Source of the DNA: Halocynthiibacter sp. SDUM655004
GTDB taxonomy: Bacteria > Pseudomonadota > Alphaproteobacteria > Rhodobacterales > Rhodobacteraceae
DNA length: 64,000 bases
NCBI RefSeq assembly: GCF_026015885.1
Contig: NZ_JAPDUG010000001.1
Coordinates: 434,001 to 498,000, forward strand
Reading direction: 5' to 3'
This document shows positions 44,745 through 53,348 of the stretch, piece by piece. Below the pieces are notes generated by a model. It had not been told where the DNA came from and did no database searches. It was given only the letters and a program-made list of their open reading frames with translations. A program made the position numbers and the translations under genes. Every line of letters begins with the position of its first letter. The stretch's first letter is position 1.

Positions 44745-47527
44745 TGGCTAGTCTGCTTCCCATCAGCTTTGCCTACCCTTGGCTTTTGTTAGGCTTATTG
44801 GCGCTGCCGTTGTTGATCTGGCTCTTGCGCGCGGTGCCGCCTGCTCCTGTTTTGCAACGCTTCCCGGCGGTTGGGTTGTTGCTGGGCTTAAAGGACGACG
44901 AAGCCCAATCCGACAGAACGCCATGGTGGCTGCTCGCGTTGCGAATATTTGCCTTGGCGGCGGTTATTGTTGGTTTCGCCGGACCCGTCCTTGACCCCAA
45001 GACGCCGCCAGCGGAAGGGCGCGGTGATTTGCTTGTTGTGATGGACTCTACATGGGCGAGCGCGGCTGGCTGGAGCCGCACGCGCACGACATTAGAAGCC
45101 GAACTTGAGGCCGCAAGCCGCGCTGGGCGGCGCGTTGCTGTTCTTCAATTAACGGATGGAACCACCGAAGCGCCGCAATTCAACACAGCGGAGCATTGGC
45201 TTGCGGCTGTGCCGTCGCTAGTTCCACACCCCTATGAGGTTGGTGTTGATCGGGTTCTCGAGCGGATTGAGGGGATCGAAGGCAACGAGCTAGACGTGTT
45301 CTGGATGTCGGACGGGCGGAATTGGCAAGGGCGTGAGGATGTTTTGGCCGCGCTGGAGGAGCTTGGCCCCGTGCGCGTTTATGAAACTGGCGCGCCGATA
45401 TTCGCGCTTGCCGCCGCAGAATTCCAAGATCGTGCTATTACTGTTCCTGTTCTAAGGGATGTTACCGTTTCCGCAGAGGGGCTCTCCGTTGCCGTGATCG
45501 GGCCGGACCCGAGCGGCGTTGAGCGCGTGCTGTTGCAAACACCTGTGGAGTTTGATGGCGGGTCTATGGAAACCGAGGTTGTGCTTGAGCTCCCTCCTGA
45601 AATTCGCAATCGCATCACCCGTCTAACGCTAACTGGGCAAAACCACGCTGGTGCGGTCTGGCTGTCGGATGATGCGCTGAAGCGGCGCGAGGTTGCTCTC
45701 TTCTCTGCGCAATCCGAACAGGAGGCGCTCGCGGTTCTCGACCCGTTGCATTACTTGCGCCAAGCTTTGGTGCCGTCCACTGATCTGATTGATGGCGCAG
45801 TTGCCGAAACACTTCTGGCCAATCCGGATGTCGTCATTTTTGCGGATATTGCCCGCCTTGCGGATGAAGACAATGCCGCGTTGATTGAGTGGGTTGAAAA
45901 GGGCGGTTTGCTTGTTCGGTTTGCGGGGCCACGCCTTGCGGCAAGTGACCTGAGCCGCGCAGAAGAAGACCCGCTGATGCCCGTTCGCTTGCGTGCAGGA
46001 GGACGAACAGTTGGCGGCGCGATGAGTTGGGGGCAACCGCGCGAACTTGCGCCCTTTGCTGCCGAGTCACCCTTTTTCGGGCTAGAAGTGCCTGATGATG
46101 TTGCCATAACCGCGCAGGTGATCGCAGAGCCAGACCCTACGCTTTCTGCCCGTGTTCTCGCATCGCTCAAGGATGGCACGCCACTGGTTACGCGCAAAGA
46201 GCTTGGCAACGGTCACGTCGTCCTGTTCCACGTCACCGCGAGCGCGCGTTGGTCGACTTTACCGCTCTCGGGATTGTTCGTTCAGATGATGGAGCGGCTG
46301 GCGATTTCCAGTCAGGGTATGCCGCTTGAGGAGCAAAAACTGGAAGGTACGGTCTGGACCCCGAAGCAGGTTCTTGATGGGTTCGGCCAAATCGGCTTGC
46401 CCTCTGCGGAGCTTGCTGGCGTCAAAGGTGAGCAATTGGCAGAGGCGCCGCTGAGTGCGGAAGTACCGCCTGGCGTTTATACCAGCGAAGACCGCCAAAT
46501 TGCCCGCAATGTCGGTGTTGATGCAGAGCAGCTCTTGCCGATGGATTGGCCCACGCGAATTCCCGTTGATGGTGTTGTTGTTGAACGACCGCAGCCGTTG
46601 AAGGGCATACTTCTCGCTGCGGCGCTTGTCGCGCTTTTGGCGGATGCGCTGGCAGCGCTGATGCTTTCCGGCAAGCTTCGTCGTGAGGTGGTGCATGGCG
46701 CTTTCGCTGCCGCAGCGGTTATGCTGTTTGCGGCAGAAGATGCGCGAGCGCAGGAAGAGTTGCCCCCCCTTGACCCCAAGGCTTATGCCGCGACCCGAGA
46801 GGTTGTGATGGCCTATGTGGAAACAGGTGACACAGCAGTTGATGAAGTGTCCTATGCGGGGCTGTACGGGCTTGGTCTTGTGCTGAACCTGCGGACATCT
46901 ATTGAGCCAGCGGAGCCGATTGCGATTGATCTGGAGGAGGATGAGCTTGCGTTCTATCCGATGATTTATTGGCCGATCACGCCGGAACAACCGCTCCCCA
47001 CGCCCGCAGCCTACGCCAAATTGAACCGCTATATGCAGAAAGGCGGGCTTATCCTTTTTGATACGCGGGACGCGGATCGCGTGTCGTATCGCGGTACTTC
47101 TGAAAATGCGCGCAAGCTGCAGCAACTGGCGCGGCAGCTTGATATTCCACCGCTTGAGCCTGTTCCTGATGATCACGTGTTGCGCCGGACATTCTATCTA
47201 TTGAGTGACCTTCCCGGTCGCTACTACGGGCCGGATGTCTGGGTCGAGGCCGCCCCCGCCGATGCCGAACGCGCCGAGGGGATGCCCTTCCGCAATCTCA
47301 ACGATGGTGTGACACCTGTTGTGATTGGCGGAAACGATTGGGCCGCAGCTTGGGCCATGACGGAAAACGGCAACCGTATGTTTACCGTTGGTAGAGGCCG
47401 AGGCGGCGAACGACAGCGCGAACTGGCATTTCGGTTTGGTGTGAACCTGATGATGCATGTGCTGACAGGTAACTACAAAAGCGATCAGGTGCATGTGCCC
47501 GACCTGCTGGAAAGGCTGGGTCAGTGA
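44744..47527 (+). CDS. BatA-like membrane protein with C-terminal DUF4159
   Basis: The 927-residue protein opens with two membrane helices (BatA/TIGR02226 style; residues about 10-30 and 60-85) and a VWA-like region whose first metal motif is degenerate (DSTWAS instead of DxSxS). A third helix lies near residue 625, followed by a second signal-like helix near 655 ending ARA-QE, and then the DUF4159 domain (FYPMIYWPITPEQPLPTPAAYAKLNRYMQKGGLILFDT). The start at 44744 follows AAGGGGGAG; a TTG one codon earlier is not preferred. Cell-envelope location is expected. Confidence 0.9.
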   Translation: MASLLPISFAYPWLLLGLLALPLLIWLLRAVPPAPVLQRFPAVGLLLGLKDDEAQSDRTPWWLLALRIFALAAVIVGFAGPVLDPKTPPAEGRGDLLVVMDSTWASAAGWSRTRTTLEAELEAASRAGRRVAVLQLTDGTTEAPQFNTAEHWLAAVPSLVPHPYEVGVDRVLERIEGIEGNELDVFWMSDGRNWQGREDVLAALEELGPVRVYETGAPIFALAAAEFQDRAITVPVLRDVTVSAEGLSVAVIGPDPSGVERVLLQTPVEFDGGSMETEVVLELPPEIRNRITRLTLTGQNHAGAVWLSDDALKRREVALFSAQSEQEALAVLDPLHYLRQALVPSTDLIDGAVAETLLANPDVVIFADIARLADEDNAALIEWVEKGGLLVRFAGPRLAASDLSRAEEDPLMPVRLRAGGRTVGGAMSWGQPRELAPFAAESPFFGLEVPDDVAITAQVIAEPDPTLSARVLASLKDGTPLVTRKELGNGHVVLFHVTASARWSTLPLSGLFVQMMERLAISSQGMPLEEQKLEGTVWTPKQVLDGFGQIGLPSAELAGVKGEQLAEAPLSAEVPPGVYTSEDRQIARNVGVDAEQLLPMDWPTRIPVDGVVVERPQPLKGILLAAALVALLADALAALMLSGKLRREVVHGAFAAAAVMLFAAEDARAQEELPPLDPKAYAATREVVMAYVETGDTAVDEVSYAGLYGLGLVLNLRTSIEPAEPIAIDLEEDELAFYPMIYWPITPEQPLPTPAAYAKLNRYMQKGGLILFDTRDADRVSYRGTSENARKLQQLARQLDIPPLEPVPDDHVLRRTFYLLSDLPGRYYGPDVWVEAAPADAERAEGMPFRNLNDGVTPVVIGGNDWAAAWAMTENGNRMFTVGRGRGGERQRELAFRFGVNLMMHVLTGNYKSDQVHVPDLLERLGQ

Positions 47528-49605
47528 TGCGCGAACAGATCCTATTTGATCCGCTTTTACCGGTTTGGCTTGTTGGTGTGCTTGCCGCTGTTGCTGGGGT
47601 TGTACTCGTGATTGCAGCGCTGCGTGGGCTTTCAGGGTGGTGGCTGCGCGGATTGGTGGCTGCAATACTGCTTGGGGCGGTTCTAAACCCGTCGATCCAG
47701 CGCGAAAACCGCGAGGCGCTTTCTGATCTGTTGCTCGTGCTCGTTGACAACTCGGCAAGCCAACGTATCTCTGATCGGCCTGATCAAACCGCGGCTGCGC
47801 TTGCAGAGGTTCGTGCAAAGGCCGCGGCTTTACCTAATACCGAAGTCAAGGTCGTAACCTTCGAGGAGGCCGAGCAAGATGGCGGCACGCCGATTTTCTC
47901 GGCACTCGTGGCTGCGCTCGCGGAACTGCCTCAATCGCGTATCGCGGGGATTATTGCCATAACTGATGGCCGCGCCCATGATATTCCGACACAAGAAGCG
48001 TTGACGACATTCGCTTTGCCCGCGCCATTTCAAACTGTCTTAACTGGCCGTAAAAAAGATTGGGACCGCCGCTTCTCTGTGTCCAATGCTCCGGCCTTCG
48101 GGATCATTGGCGAGCCTGTTTTGCTCACGCTCAAGGTCGAGGATCAAGGCAACATTCCTGCCGCTGCCGGTGATATGGCGGAGCTGATTGTGTCAATCGA
48201 CGGTGGCGCGCCCGAAAGTTATCAGGTGCCTGTGGGTGAGGAGCTTGAGGTGCCGCTGGTGTTGAACCACGCAGGGATGAACGTGGTGCAGTTTGAAGTA
48301 CCCACCGCCGAGGGTGAGTTAACAGACCGTAACAACAGCGCCGTCCTTCAGATTAACGGCGTGCGTGATCGGCTCCGTGTGTTGCTCGTGTCAGGCGAAC
48401 CGCATCCGGGCGAACGCACATGGCGCAACCTTTTGAAATCTGACAGCTCGGTGGACCTTGTCCATTTCACCATCCTGCGCCCCCCTAATAAGCAAGACGG
48501 CGTTCCAGTAAGCGAGCTTTCTCTGATCGCGTTCCCAACGCGGGAACTGTTTCTTGAAAAGATAGATGATTTCGATCTCATCATTTTTGACCGCTATAAG
48601 CGGCGGGGTATTTTGCCGTCTGTTTATCTTGAGAACGTGCGCGATTATGCCTTGCGCGGTGGTGCGGTTCTTGTGGCGGCTGGACCTGACTTTGCGTCTG
48701 TGGACAGCCTGTTTTACTCGTCGTTGTCAGAAGTCCTTCCCGGAGCGCCGACGTCCCGCTTGATCGAGGAAGAGTTCCTGCCGCGCGTGAGTGAACTCGG
48801 GCAGATGCACCCCGTCACCGAAGGGCTTCAAGCTGGCGAAACGCCTGATTGGGGACGCTGGCTTCGTATGATTGAGGTCGCTCCATTTGGTGGGCAAACG
48901 ATCCTTACGGGCGCAAATGACGCGCCGCTTCTCATGCTTGATCGGGTAGGCGAGGGGCGCATTGCGCTCCTTGCAAGCGATCACGCGTGGCTCTGGCATC
49001 GTGGCTTTGATGGGGGTGGACCGCAGTTGGAATTGCTGCGTCGACTTGCCCATTGGATGATGAAAGAGCCAGAGCTTGAGGAGGAGGGGCTTTGGGCCAC
49101 AGCAATCGGCCAGGAGATGGCAATCACGCGCCGCACACTTGAGCCAGACGCGGCTGAAACTCTCCCACCAGTAACTCTAACGACGCCGAGTGGAGAGGAA
49201 ATTGCGCTTTCTCTTTCTCAAGCCCGACCAGGGCGGTTCGAGGCGCGGTATTCAAGCGATGAGTTGGGCCTCTATCGCCTGACCCAAGGCGAGCATTCCG
49301 CCGTTGTCGCTCTAGGGCCCACAGCGCCACGCGAATTCATCGAGACCGTGGCGTCCGCCGAAGCGCTAGAGCCGCTCTCATCGCAAAATCGCGGCGGCAG
49401 TTTCCGCGCAGAAGAGGGTGTACCGGACTTCAGGTTCGTTCGAGAGGGAAGACCTGCAGCAGGGACGAACTGGGCGGGCTTTTGGCAGCGCGAGGCTTTC
49501 TTGACCACAGATATTACAGTTCACCCGCTTGCGCCCGCGTGGCTTGTGTTGTTGCTTGCCTCCGCACTCACCCTATGGGGCTGGTTGCGCGAAGGGCGGC
49601 GTTAA
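47527..49605 (+). CDS. Membrane protein with VWA and glutamine-amidotransferase-like regions
   Basis: The 692-residue protein begins with two membrane helices (residues about 12-30 and 38-55), then a VWA region with an intact first metal motif DNSAS (near residue 75) and ITDGRAHD. The middle (residues about 270-470; RVLLVSGEPHPGERTWRNLL, YALRGGAVLVAAGPDF) resembles a class I glutamine-amidotransferase fold without clear catalytic cysteine. One helix ends the protein. It is the last gene of the MoxR cluster. Starts at ATG 47527; a GTG one codon upstream is possible. Its stop abuts the stop of the convergent gene. Confidence 0.85.
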   Translation: MREQILFDPLLPVWLVGVLAAVAGVVLVIAALRGLSGWWLRGLVAAILLGAVLNPSIQRENREALSDLLLVLVDNSASQRISDRPDQTAAALAEVRAKAAALPNTEVKVVTFEEAEQDGGTPIFSALVAALAELPQSRIAGIIAITDGRAHDIPTQEALTTFALPAPFQTVLTGRKKDWDRRFSVSNAPAFGIIGEPVLLTLKVEDQGNIPAAAGDMAELIVSIDGGAPESYQVPVGEELEVPLVLNHAGMNVVQFEVPTAEGELTDRNNSAVLQINGVRDRLRVLLVSGEPHPGERTWRNLLKSDSSVDLVHFTILRPPNKQDGVPVSELSLIAFPTRELFLEKIDDFDLIIFDRYKRRGILPSVYLENVRDYALRGGAVLVAAGPDFASVDSLFYSSLSEVLPGAPTSRLIEEEFLPRVSELGQMHPVTEGLQAGETPDWGRWLRMIEVAPFGGQTILTGANDAPLLMLDRVGEGRIALLASDHAWLWHRGFDGGGPQLELLRRLAHWMMKEPELEEEGLWATAIGQEMAITRRTLEPDAAETLPPVTLTTPSGEEIALSLSQARPGRFEARYSSDELGLYRLTQGEHSAVVALGPTAPREFIETVASAEALEPLSSQNRGGSFRAEEGVPDFRFVREGRPAAGTNWAGFWQREAFLTTDITVHPLAPAWLVLLLASALTLWGWLREGRR

Positions 49606-49962
49606 TTACTGGCTAAGCTCTACGGCAAATGGCGGGCTTGTCTCTCCATCCTGCGAGCAGTTGGCAAAAATATAAACCGTTTCGATATCCTCGGGAATGA
49701 CGACACCAGAGACCGAGCGGGTAAAGGGCTGTTCCGTTTCATGCGGATGGGCCAGCGGGCGGGCGCCAAGCTCTGTGCCATCTTCGGTCCGAACAACCCA
49801 GCCATCAACGTAATGATCCCAGCCTGTATCTGGATGTAGGATTGTCACGTCAAAACGCCAGCCGTTTTTACCTTTTTGGGCAACGACCTCGGTGATCTCG
49901 ATTGGATCGGCCATCACGGGGGAAGCCAACATCACAAGCAAAAGTCCAAGTAAGCGCTTCAT
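49606..49962 (-). CDS. Small secreted protein, unknown function
   Basis: The 118-residue protein has a Sec signal peptide (residues 1-18, cleavage near VMA-DP) and a mature beta-rich part with HPDTGWDHYVDGWVVR and one cysteine. I do not recognise a named family, though similar short periplasmic proteins occur next to DUF599 genes. ATG 49962 overlaps the DUF599 stop by 4 bp, so it is translationally coupled. The frame's extension to 50079 lies inside DUF599 and is rejected. Confidence 0.8.
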   Translation of the reverse strand: MKRLLGLLLVMLASPVMADPIEITEVVAQKGKNGWRFDVTILHPDTGWDHYVDGWVVRTEDGTELGARPLAHPHETEQPFTRSVSGVVIPEDIETVYIFANCSQDGETSPPFAVELSQ

Positions 49963-50675
49963 TTCCGAACCTCCTTGTCCAACAGAACAATACGCGAATG
50001 GGAAGCAAATTCGCGCCGCCAAAGGACAAGGCTGGTAAATACAGTTGCCGCAATGAGCGGTATCGCACCGAGCATCCATCCAAGGGCCGCAAGCGCGAAA
50101 TATACGCTTCGCAAACCGCGATTATAGCTGCGTGCAGCGGTAATGTTAATCTCGGCTGATTGTTGGGCGCGATGCAATGCAAGCGGGTTATTCTCGTCAT
50201 TTGGCGCAGCAGCCATCACAACGGCTGCGTAGCCGAACAAACGATGCGACCAGACGAATTTGAGAAATCCACTGGCCAGCAACAGCAAAATCAGCAGGAT
50301 TTTCACCTCCCAAACAAGCGCTGGCGCACTTTCAAGCGACAGGTCCTGTGCTAGGCCGCGCAATTGTTCCTGATTGCCGATGAGCGCGAGCCCGCCGCCG
50401 ATCCCGATCATACAGGCGGATGCGAAGAAGGTTGTCCCAAGACGAAGTGTGGAGAGGATTGTTGCGTCGAAAATGCGCGGCTGCCGCGTGACGTATTGCA
50501 CCATCCATTCGCGACGGTAATTCGCCATGAGGCTGGATACAGAGGGCTTTGAGCGCGGCGGATTCTCGATATGCCAGCCGATTGCGACCCAGCTGACGAG
50601 AAAAAACAACACTGCAAAGGCGTCTAAAAGGTCAAAATATTCAAGTCTGACAAGTAGTTCCATGAGAGCGAGCAT
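49959..50675 (-). CDS. DUF599 family membrane protein
   Basis: The 238-residue protein has about five hydrophobic segments (near residues 18-36, 75-100, 120-145, 150-160, 195-220) and the DUF599 pattern YRREWMVQYVTRQPRIFDATILSTL near residue 55-80, ending with AASYNRGLRSVYFALAALGW-like helices. Function unknown. It is divergent from glcD, with the glc operator region between them. Confidence 0.88.
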   Translation of the reverse strand: MLALMELLVRLEYFDLLDAFAVLFFLVSWVAIGWHIENPPRSKPSVSSLMANYRREWMVQYVTRQPRIFDATILSTLRLGTTFFASACMIGIGGGLALIGNQEQLRGLAQDLSLESAPALVWEVKILLILLLLASGFLKFVWSHRLFGYAAVVMAAAPNDENNPLALHRAQQSAEINITAARSYNRGLRSVYFALAALGWMLGAIPLIAATVFTSLVLWRREFASHSRIVLLDKEVRK

Positions 50676-50709
50676 AACGGCGGGGATTGTGGCTTGCTAG
50701 TCTGAAAAA

Positions 50710-50730
50710 TTGGTTATATTTTCTTACCAA
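50710..50730. promoter_or_regulatory. Candidate GlcC-type operator TTGGT-N11-ACCAA before glcDEF
   Basis: A perfect 5-bp dyad with an 11-base AT-rich spacer lies 22 bp upstream of the glcD start. The same arrangement (TTGGT-N11-ACCAG) lies 20 bp upstream of the FCD regulator at 28423. The match in arms, spacer length and position supports one regulator for both. Confidence 0.55.
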
Positions 50731-50752
50731 TCCAGCGGAGGAGCCAGATTCC

Positions 50753-52186
50753 ATGCAAATGCCCCAGCCAAATCAGGACGTCCTAGGGCGAAAATCCCGC
50801 ATCGTGGCACTCCTTGCCGAGGCGCTGCCAGAAGGTGCAGTCATTCATGACGAGAACGAAACGCGTGCCTATGAATGCGATGCGCTGACGGCATATAAGT
50901 GCCCTCCTATGTGCGTAGCGCTGCCCACTTGCACCGAAGAGGTGGCGGCAGTCCTTAGGATTTGCTCGGAAAACAATGTGCCTGTTGTGCCGCGGGGGGC
51001 CGGTACCTCGCTTGCAGGCGGAGCGCTTCCGACGGCCGACTGCGTGATCCTTGGCGTGGCACGCATGAACGAGGTGTTGGAAACCGATTACGACAACCGC
51101 TTTATCCGCGTTCAAACGGGTCGCACGAACCTGAGTGTTTCTGGCGCAGTGGAGGAGAACGGTTTTTTCTATGCCCCGGACCCGAGCAGCCAGCTTGCCT
51201 GCGCCATTGCGGGTAATATCGCGATGAATTCGGGTGGCGCGCATTGCCTCAAATACGGCGTCACGACGAATAATCTCTTGGGGGTGAAGCTCGTGACCAT
51301 GGAGGGCGAAATCGTCGAGATCGGTGGCGCGCATATGGATGCGGCGGGTCTTGATCTCCTCGGCCTGATCTGTGGTAGCGAGGGGCAGCTTGGCGTGGTC
51401 ACAGAGGCAACATTGCGGATTTTACACAAGCCCGAGGGCGCGCGCCCCGTGTTGATTGGTTTTGACAGCAACGAAGTCGCCGGCGCTTGTGTGAGTGACA
51501 TTATTCAGGCGGGTATCTTGCCCGTTGCGATTGAGTTCATGGACCGCCCTTGTATCCGCGCTGTCGAGAAATTCGCAAAAGCGGGCTATCCTGATTGCGA
51601 GGCGCTTCTGATTGTCGAGGTCGAGGGGAGCGACGCAGAAATTGATCATCAGCTTGGCCTAATCAAAGACATTGCCTCGGCGCATAATCCGGTAGAATTC
51701 CGTGAAAGCGGCTCTGCCGAAGAAAGCGCTGCGATCTGGCTTGGGCGGAAATCGGCGTTCGGCGCGATGGGGCAGATCAACGACTACATGTGCCTAGACG
51801 GGACAATCCCTGTGTCGGAATTGCCGCTTGTGCTGGGCCGTATTCGCGAGCTTTCCCAAGGCTACGGGCTTGAGGTTGCGAATGTGTTTCACGCAGGCGA
51901 CGGCAATATGCACCCACTGATCCTGTTCAACGCAAACAAGGATGGCGACCTTGAAAAATGCGAAGCACTAGGGGCGGATATCTTGCGCTTATGCGTTGAG
52001 GTTGGTGGTTGTTTAACGGGCGAGCACGGCGTTGGGGTTGAAAAGCGAGATCTGATGACGAGCCAATATACCGCCGATGATCTAGAAGCGCAGCTTCTGG
52101 TGAAGGACGTGTTTGACCCGAAGTGGCTGCTGAATGCGGCCAAAGTCTTCCCTCTCGAAGTGACGCAATCGCGCCGCTCTGCTTGA
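50753..52186 (+). CDS. glcD: Glycolate oxidase FAD-linked subunit GlcD
   Basis: GlcD oxidises glycolate to glyoxylate with electrons passed to GlcE/GlcF. The 477-residue flavoprotein has the FAD motif PRGAGTSLAGGALP near residue 79, GGAHCLKYGVTTNNLLG, and the C-terminal HAGDGNMHPLILF and GEHGVGVEKR. ATG 50753 is supported by GGAGGAG 9 bp upstream; an ATG at 50759 is possible and the upstream frame start at 50687 is rejected. First gene of glcDEF. Confidence 0.95.
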   Translation: MQMPQPNQDVLGRKSRIVALLAEALPEGAVIHDENETRAYECDALTAYKCPPMCVALPTCTEEVAAVLRICSENNVPVVPRGAGTSLAGGALPTADCVILGVARMNEVLETDYDNRFIRVQTGRTNLSVSGAVEENGFFYAPDPSSQLACAIAGNIAMNSGGAHCLKYGVTTNNLLGVKLVTMEGEIVEIGGAHMDAAGLDLLGLICGSEGQLGVVTEATLRILHKPEGARPVLIGFDSNEVAGACVSDIIQAGILPVAIEFMDRPCIRAVEKFAKAGYPDCEALLIVEVEGSDAEIDHQLGLIKDIASAHNPVEFRESGSAEESAAIWLGRKSAFGAMGQINDYMCLDGTIPVSELPLVLGRIRELSQGYGLEVANVFHAGDGNMHPLILFNANKDGDLEKCEALGADILRLCVEVGGCLTGEHGVGVEKRDLMTSQYTADDLEAQLLVKDVFDPKWLLNAAKVFPLEVTQSRRSA

Positions 52187-52208
52187 TTATTCAAGGATAC
52201 ATTCAAGA

Positions 52209-53345
52209 ATGACCGATATTTTGAAACCAGAGAGCGAAGCTGCGCTGGCCGAAGTTATTGCAACTGCGGAAACGCCGTTACGCATCACGGGCGTCGGAAC
52301 GCGTGGGACTACATCGGGGCTAACAGGGCAGCAATTGTCGACTTCTGGCATGAGCGGTGTCACGCTTTATGAACCTGGCGCGCTTACACTTGTGGCGCGA
52401 GCCGGAACCTCTGTTGCCGAGATTGAGGCGCTTTTGGCCGAGAAAAAACAGCGGCTTGCGTTCGAGCCGATGGACCATCGCGGATTGATGGGTACGACAG
52501 GGGAGCCGACGATAGGCGGGATTGTCGCGGCTAACGTTTCTGGTCCGCGCCGCGTTGCGGTTGGGGCGTGCCGTGATCATTTGCTTGGCGTCCGCTTTGT
52601 GGATGGACGCGGAAAGGTCATCAAAAACGGTGGTCGCGTGATGAAGAATGTCACGGGCTATGATCTGGTGAAGCTGATGGCGGGAAGTTTCGGAACGCTC
52701 GGTGTTTTGACTGAAGTTTCGCTCAAGGTTTTGCCCGAAGTGGAGGCGCGCGCTGTTCTTCTTATCAACGGCTTATCTGTTGCAGACGCGGTTGCGGCCA
52801 TGTCTCGCGCGCTTGGCTCGCCTTATGAGGTAAGCGGTGCAGCGCATACGCCTTCGGGGCTAGACGGGCATCCGGTAACGATGCTGCGCGTGGAGGGATT
52901 TGCCGAGTCCGTGGCCTATCGCGCAAAGGCGTTGCAAAAGCTTCTTGCGGAGCTCGGTGAAAGTCAGATTGAAGACGACCCTGCGCGCACAAAGGCCGGT
53001 TGGAACTGGGTCCGAAATGTAGAGGCATTTCACGGCAGTCAGGGCGATGTCTGGAGGGTGTCGTGTAAGCCAAGTGATGCGCCGCGTCTGGCTGAGGAGG
53101 CTGGCGGCGAAGCGTTGCTGGATTGGGGCGGGGGGCTTCTTTGGGTGCAACTGCCAGAAGGAACAGACCTGCGCGCGCGGCTTTCTTCGTATGACGGGCA
53201 CGCGACTCTTGTGCGTGCGAGTGCCAAAACACGCGACGCGCTCTCTGTTTTTGAGCCGCAAAACGAAATTCTTACCCGTATGGCGCAAGGCCTGCGGGAC
53301 CGGTTTGACCCGAAACAGATATTTAACACAGGCCTGATGGGGTAA
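52209..53345 (+). CDS. glcE: Glycolate oxidase subunit GlcE
   Basis: The 378-residue protein is the second FAD-binding subunit, with EPMDHRGLMGTTGEPTIGGIVAANVSGPRRV and KNVTGYDLVKLMAGSFGTLGVLTEV as in GlcE; its FAD-oxidase C-domain is reduced compared with GlcD, and it is shorter, as expected. It starts 22 bp after glcD, with CAAGGA upstream, and lies 3 bp before glcF. Confidence 0.95.
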   Translation: MTDILKPESEAALAEVIATAETPLRITGVGTRGTTSGLTGQQLSTSGMSGVTLYEPGALTLVARAGTSVAEIEALLAEKKQRLAFEPMDHRGLMGTTGEPTIGGIVAANVSGPRRVAVGACRDHLLGVRFVDGRGKVIKNGGRVMKNVTGYDLVKLMAGSFGTLGVLTEVSLKVLPEVEARAVLLINGLSVADAVAAMSRALGSPYEVSGAAHTPSGLDGHPVTMLRVEGFAESVAYRAKALQKLLAELGESQIEDDPARTKAGWNWVRNVEAFHGSQGDVWRVSCKPSDAPRLAEEAGGEALLDWGGGLLWVQLPEGTDLRARLSSYDGHATLVRASAKTRDALSVFEPQNEILTRMAQGLRDRFDPKQIFNTGLMG

Positions 53346-53348
53346 TCT

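Noticed and set aside
46259-47176. 305-residue ORF on the minus strand
   Set aside because: It is antisense to the DUF4159 protein and rich in Arg/His/Gln, with no family resemblance.
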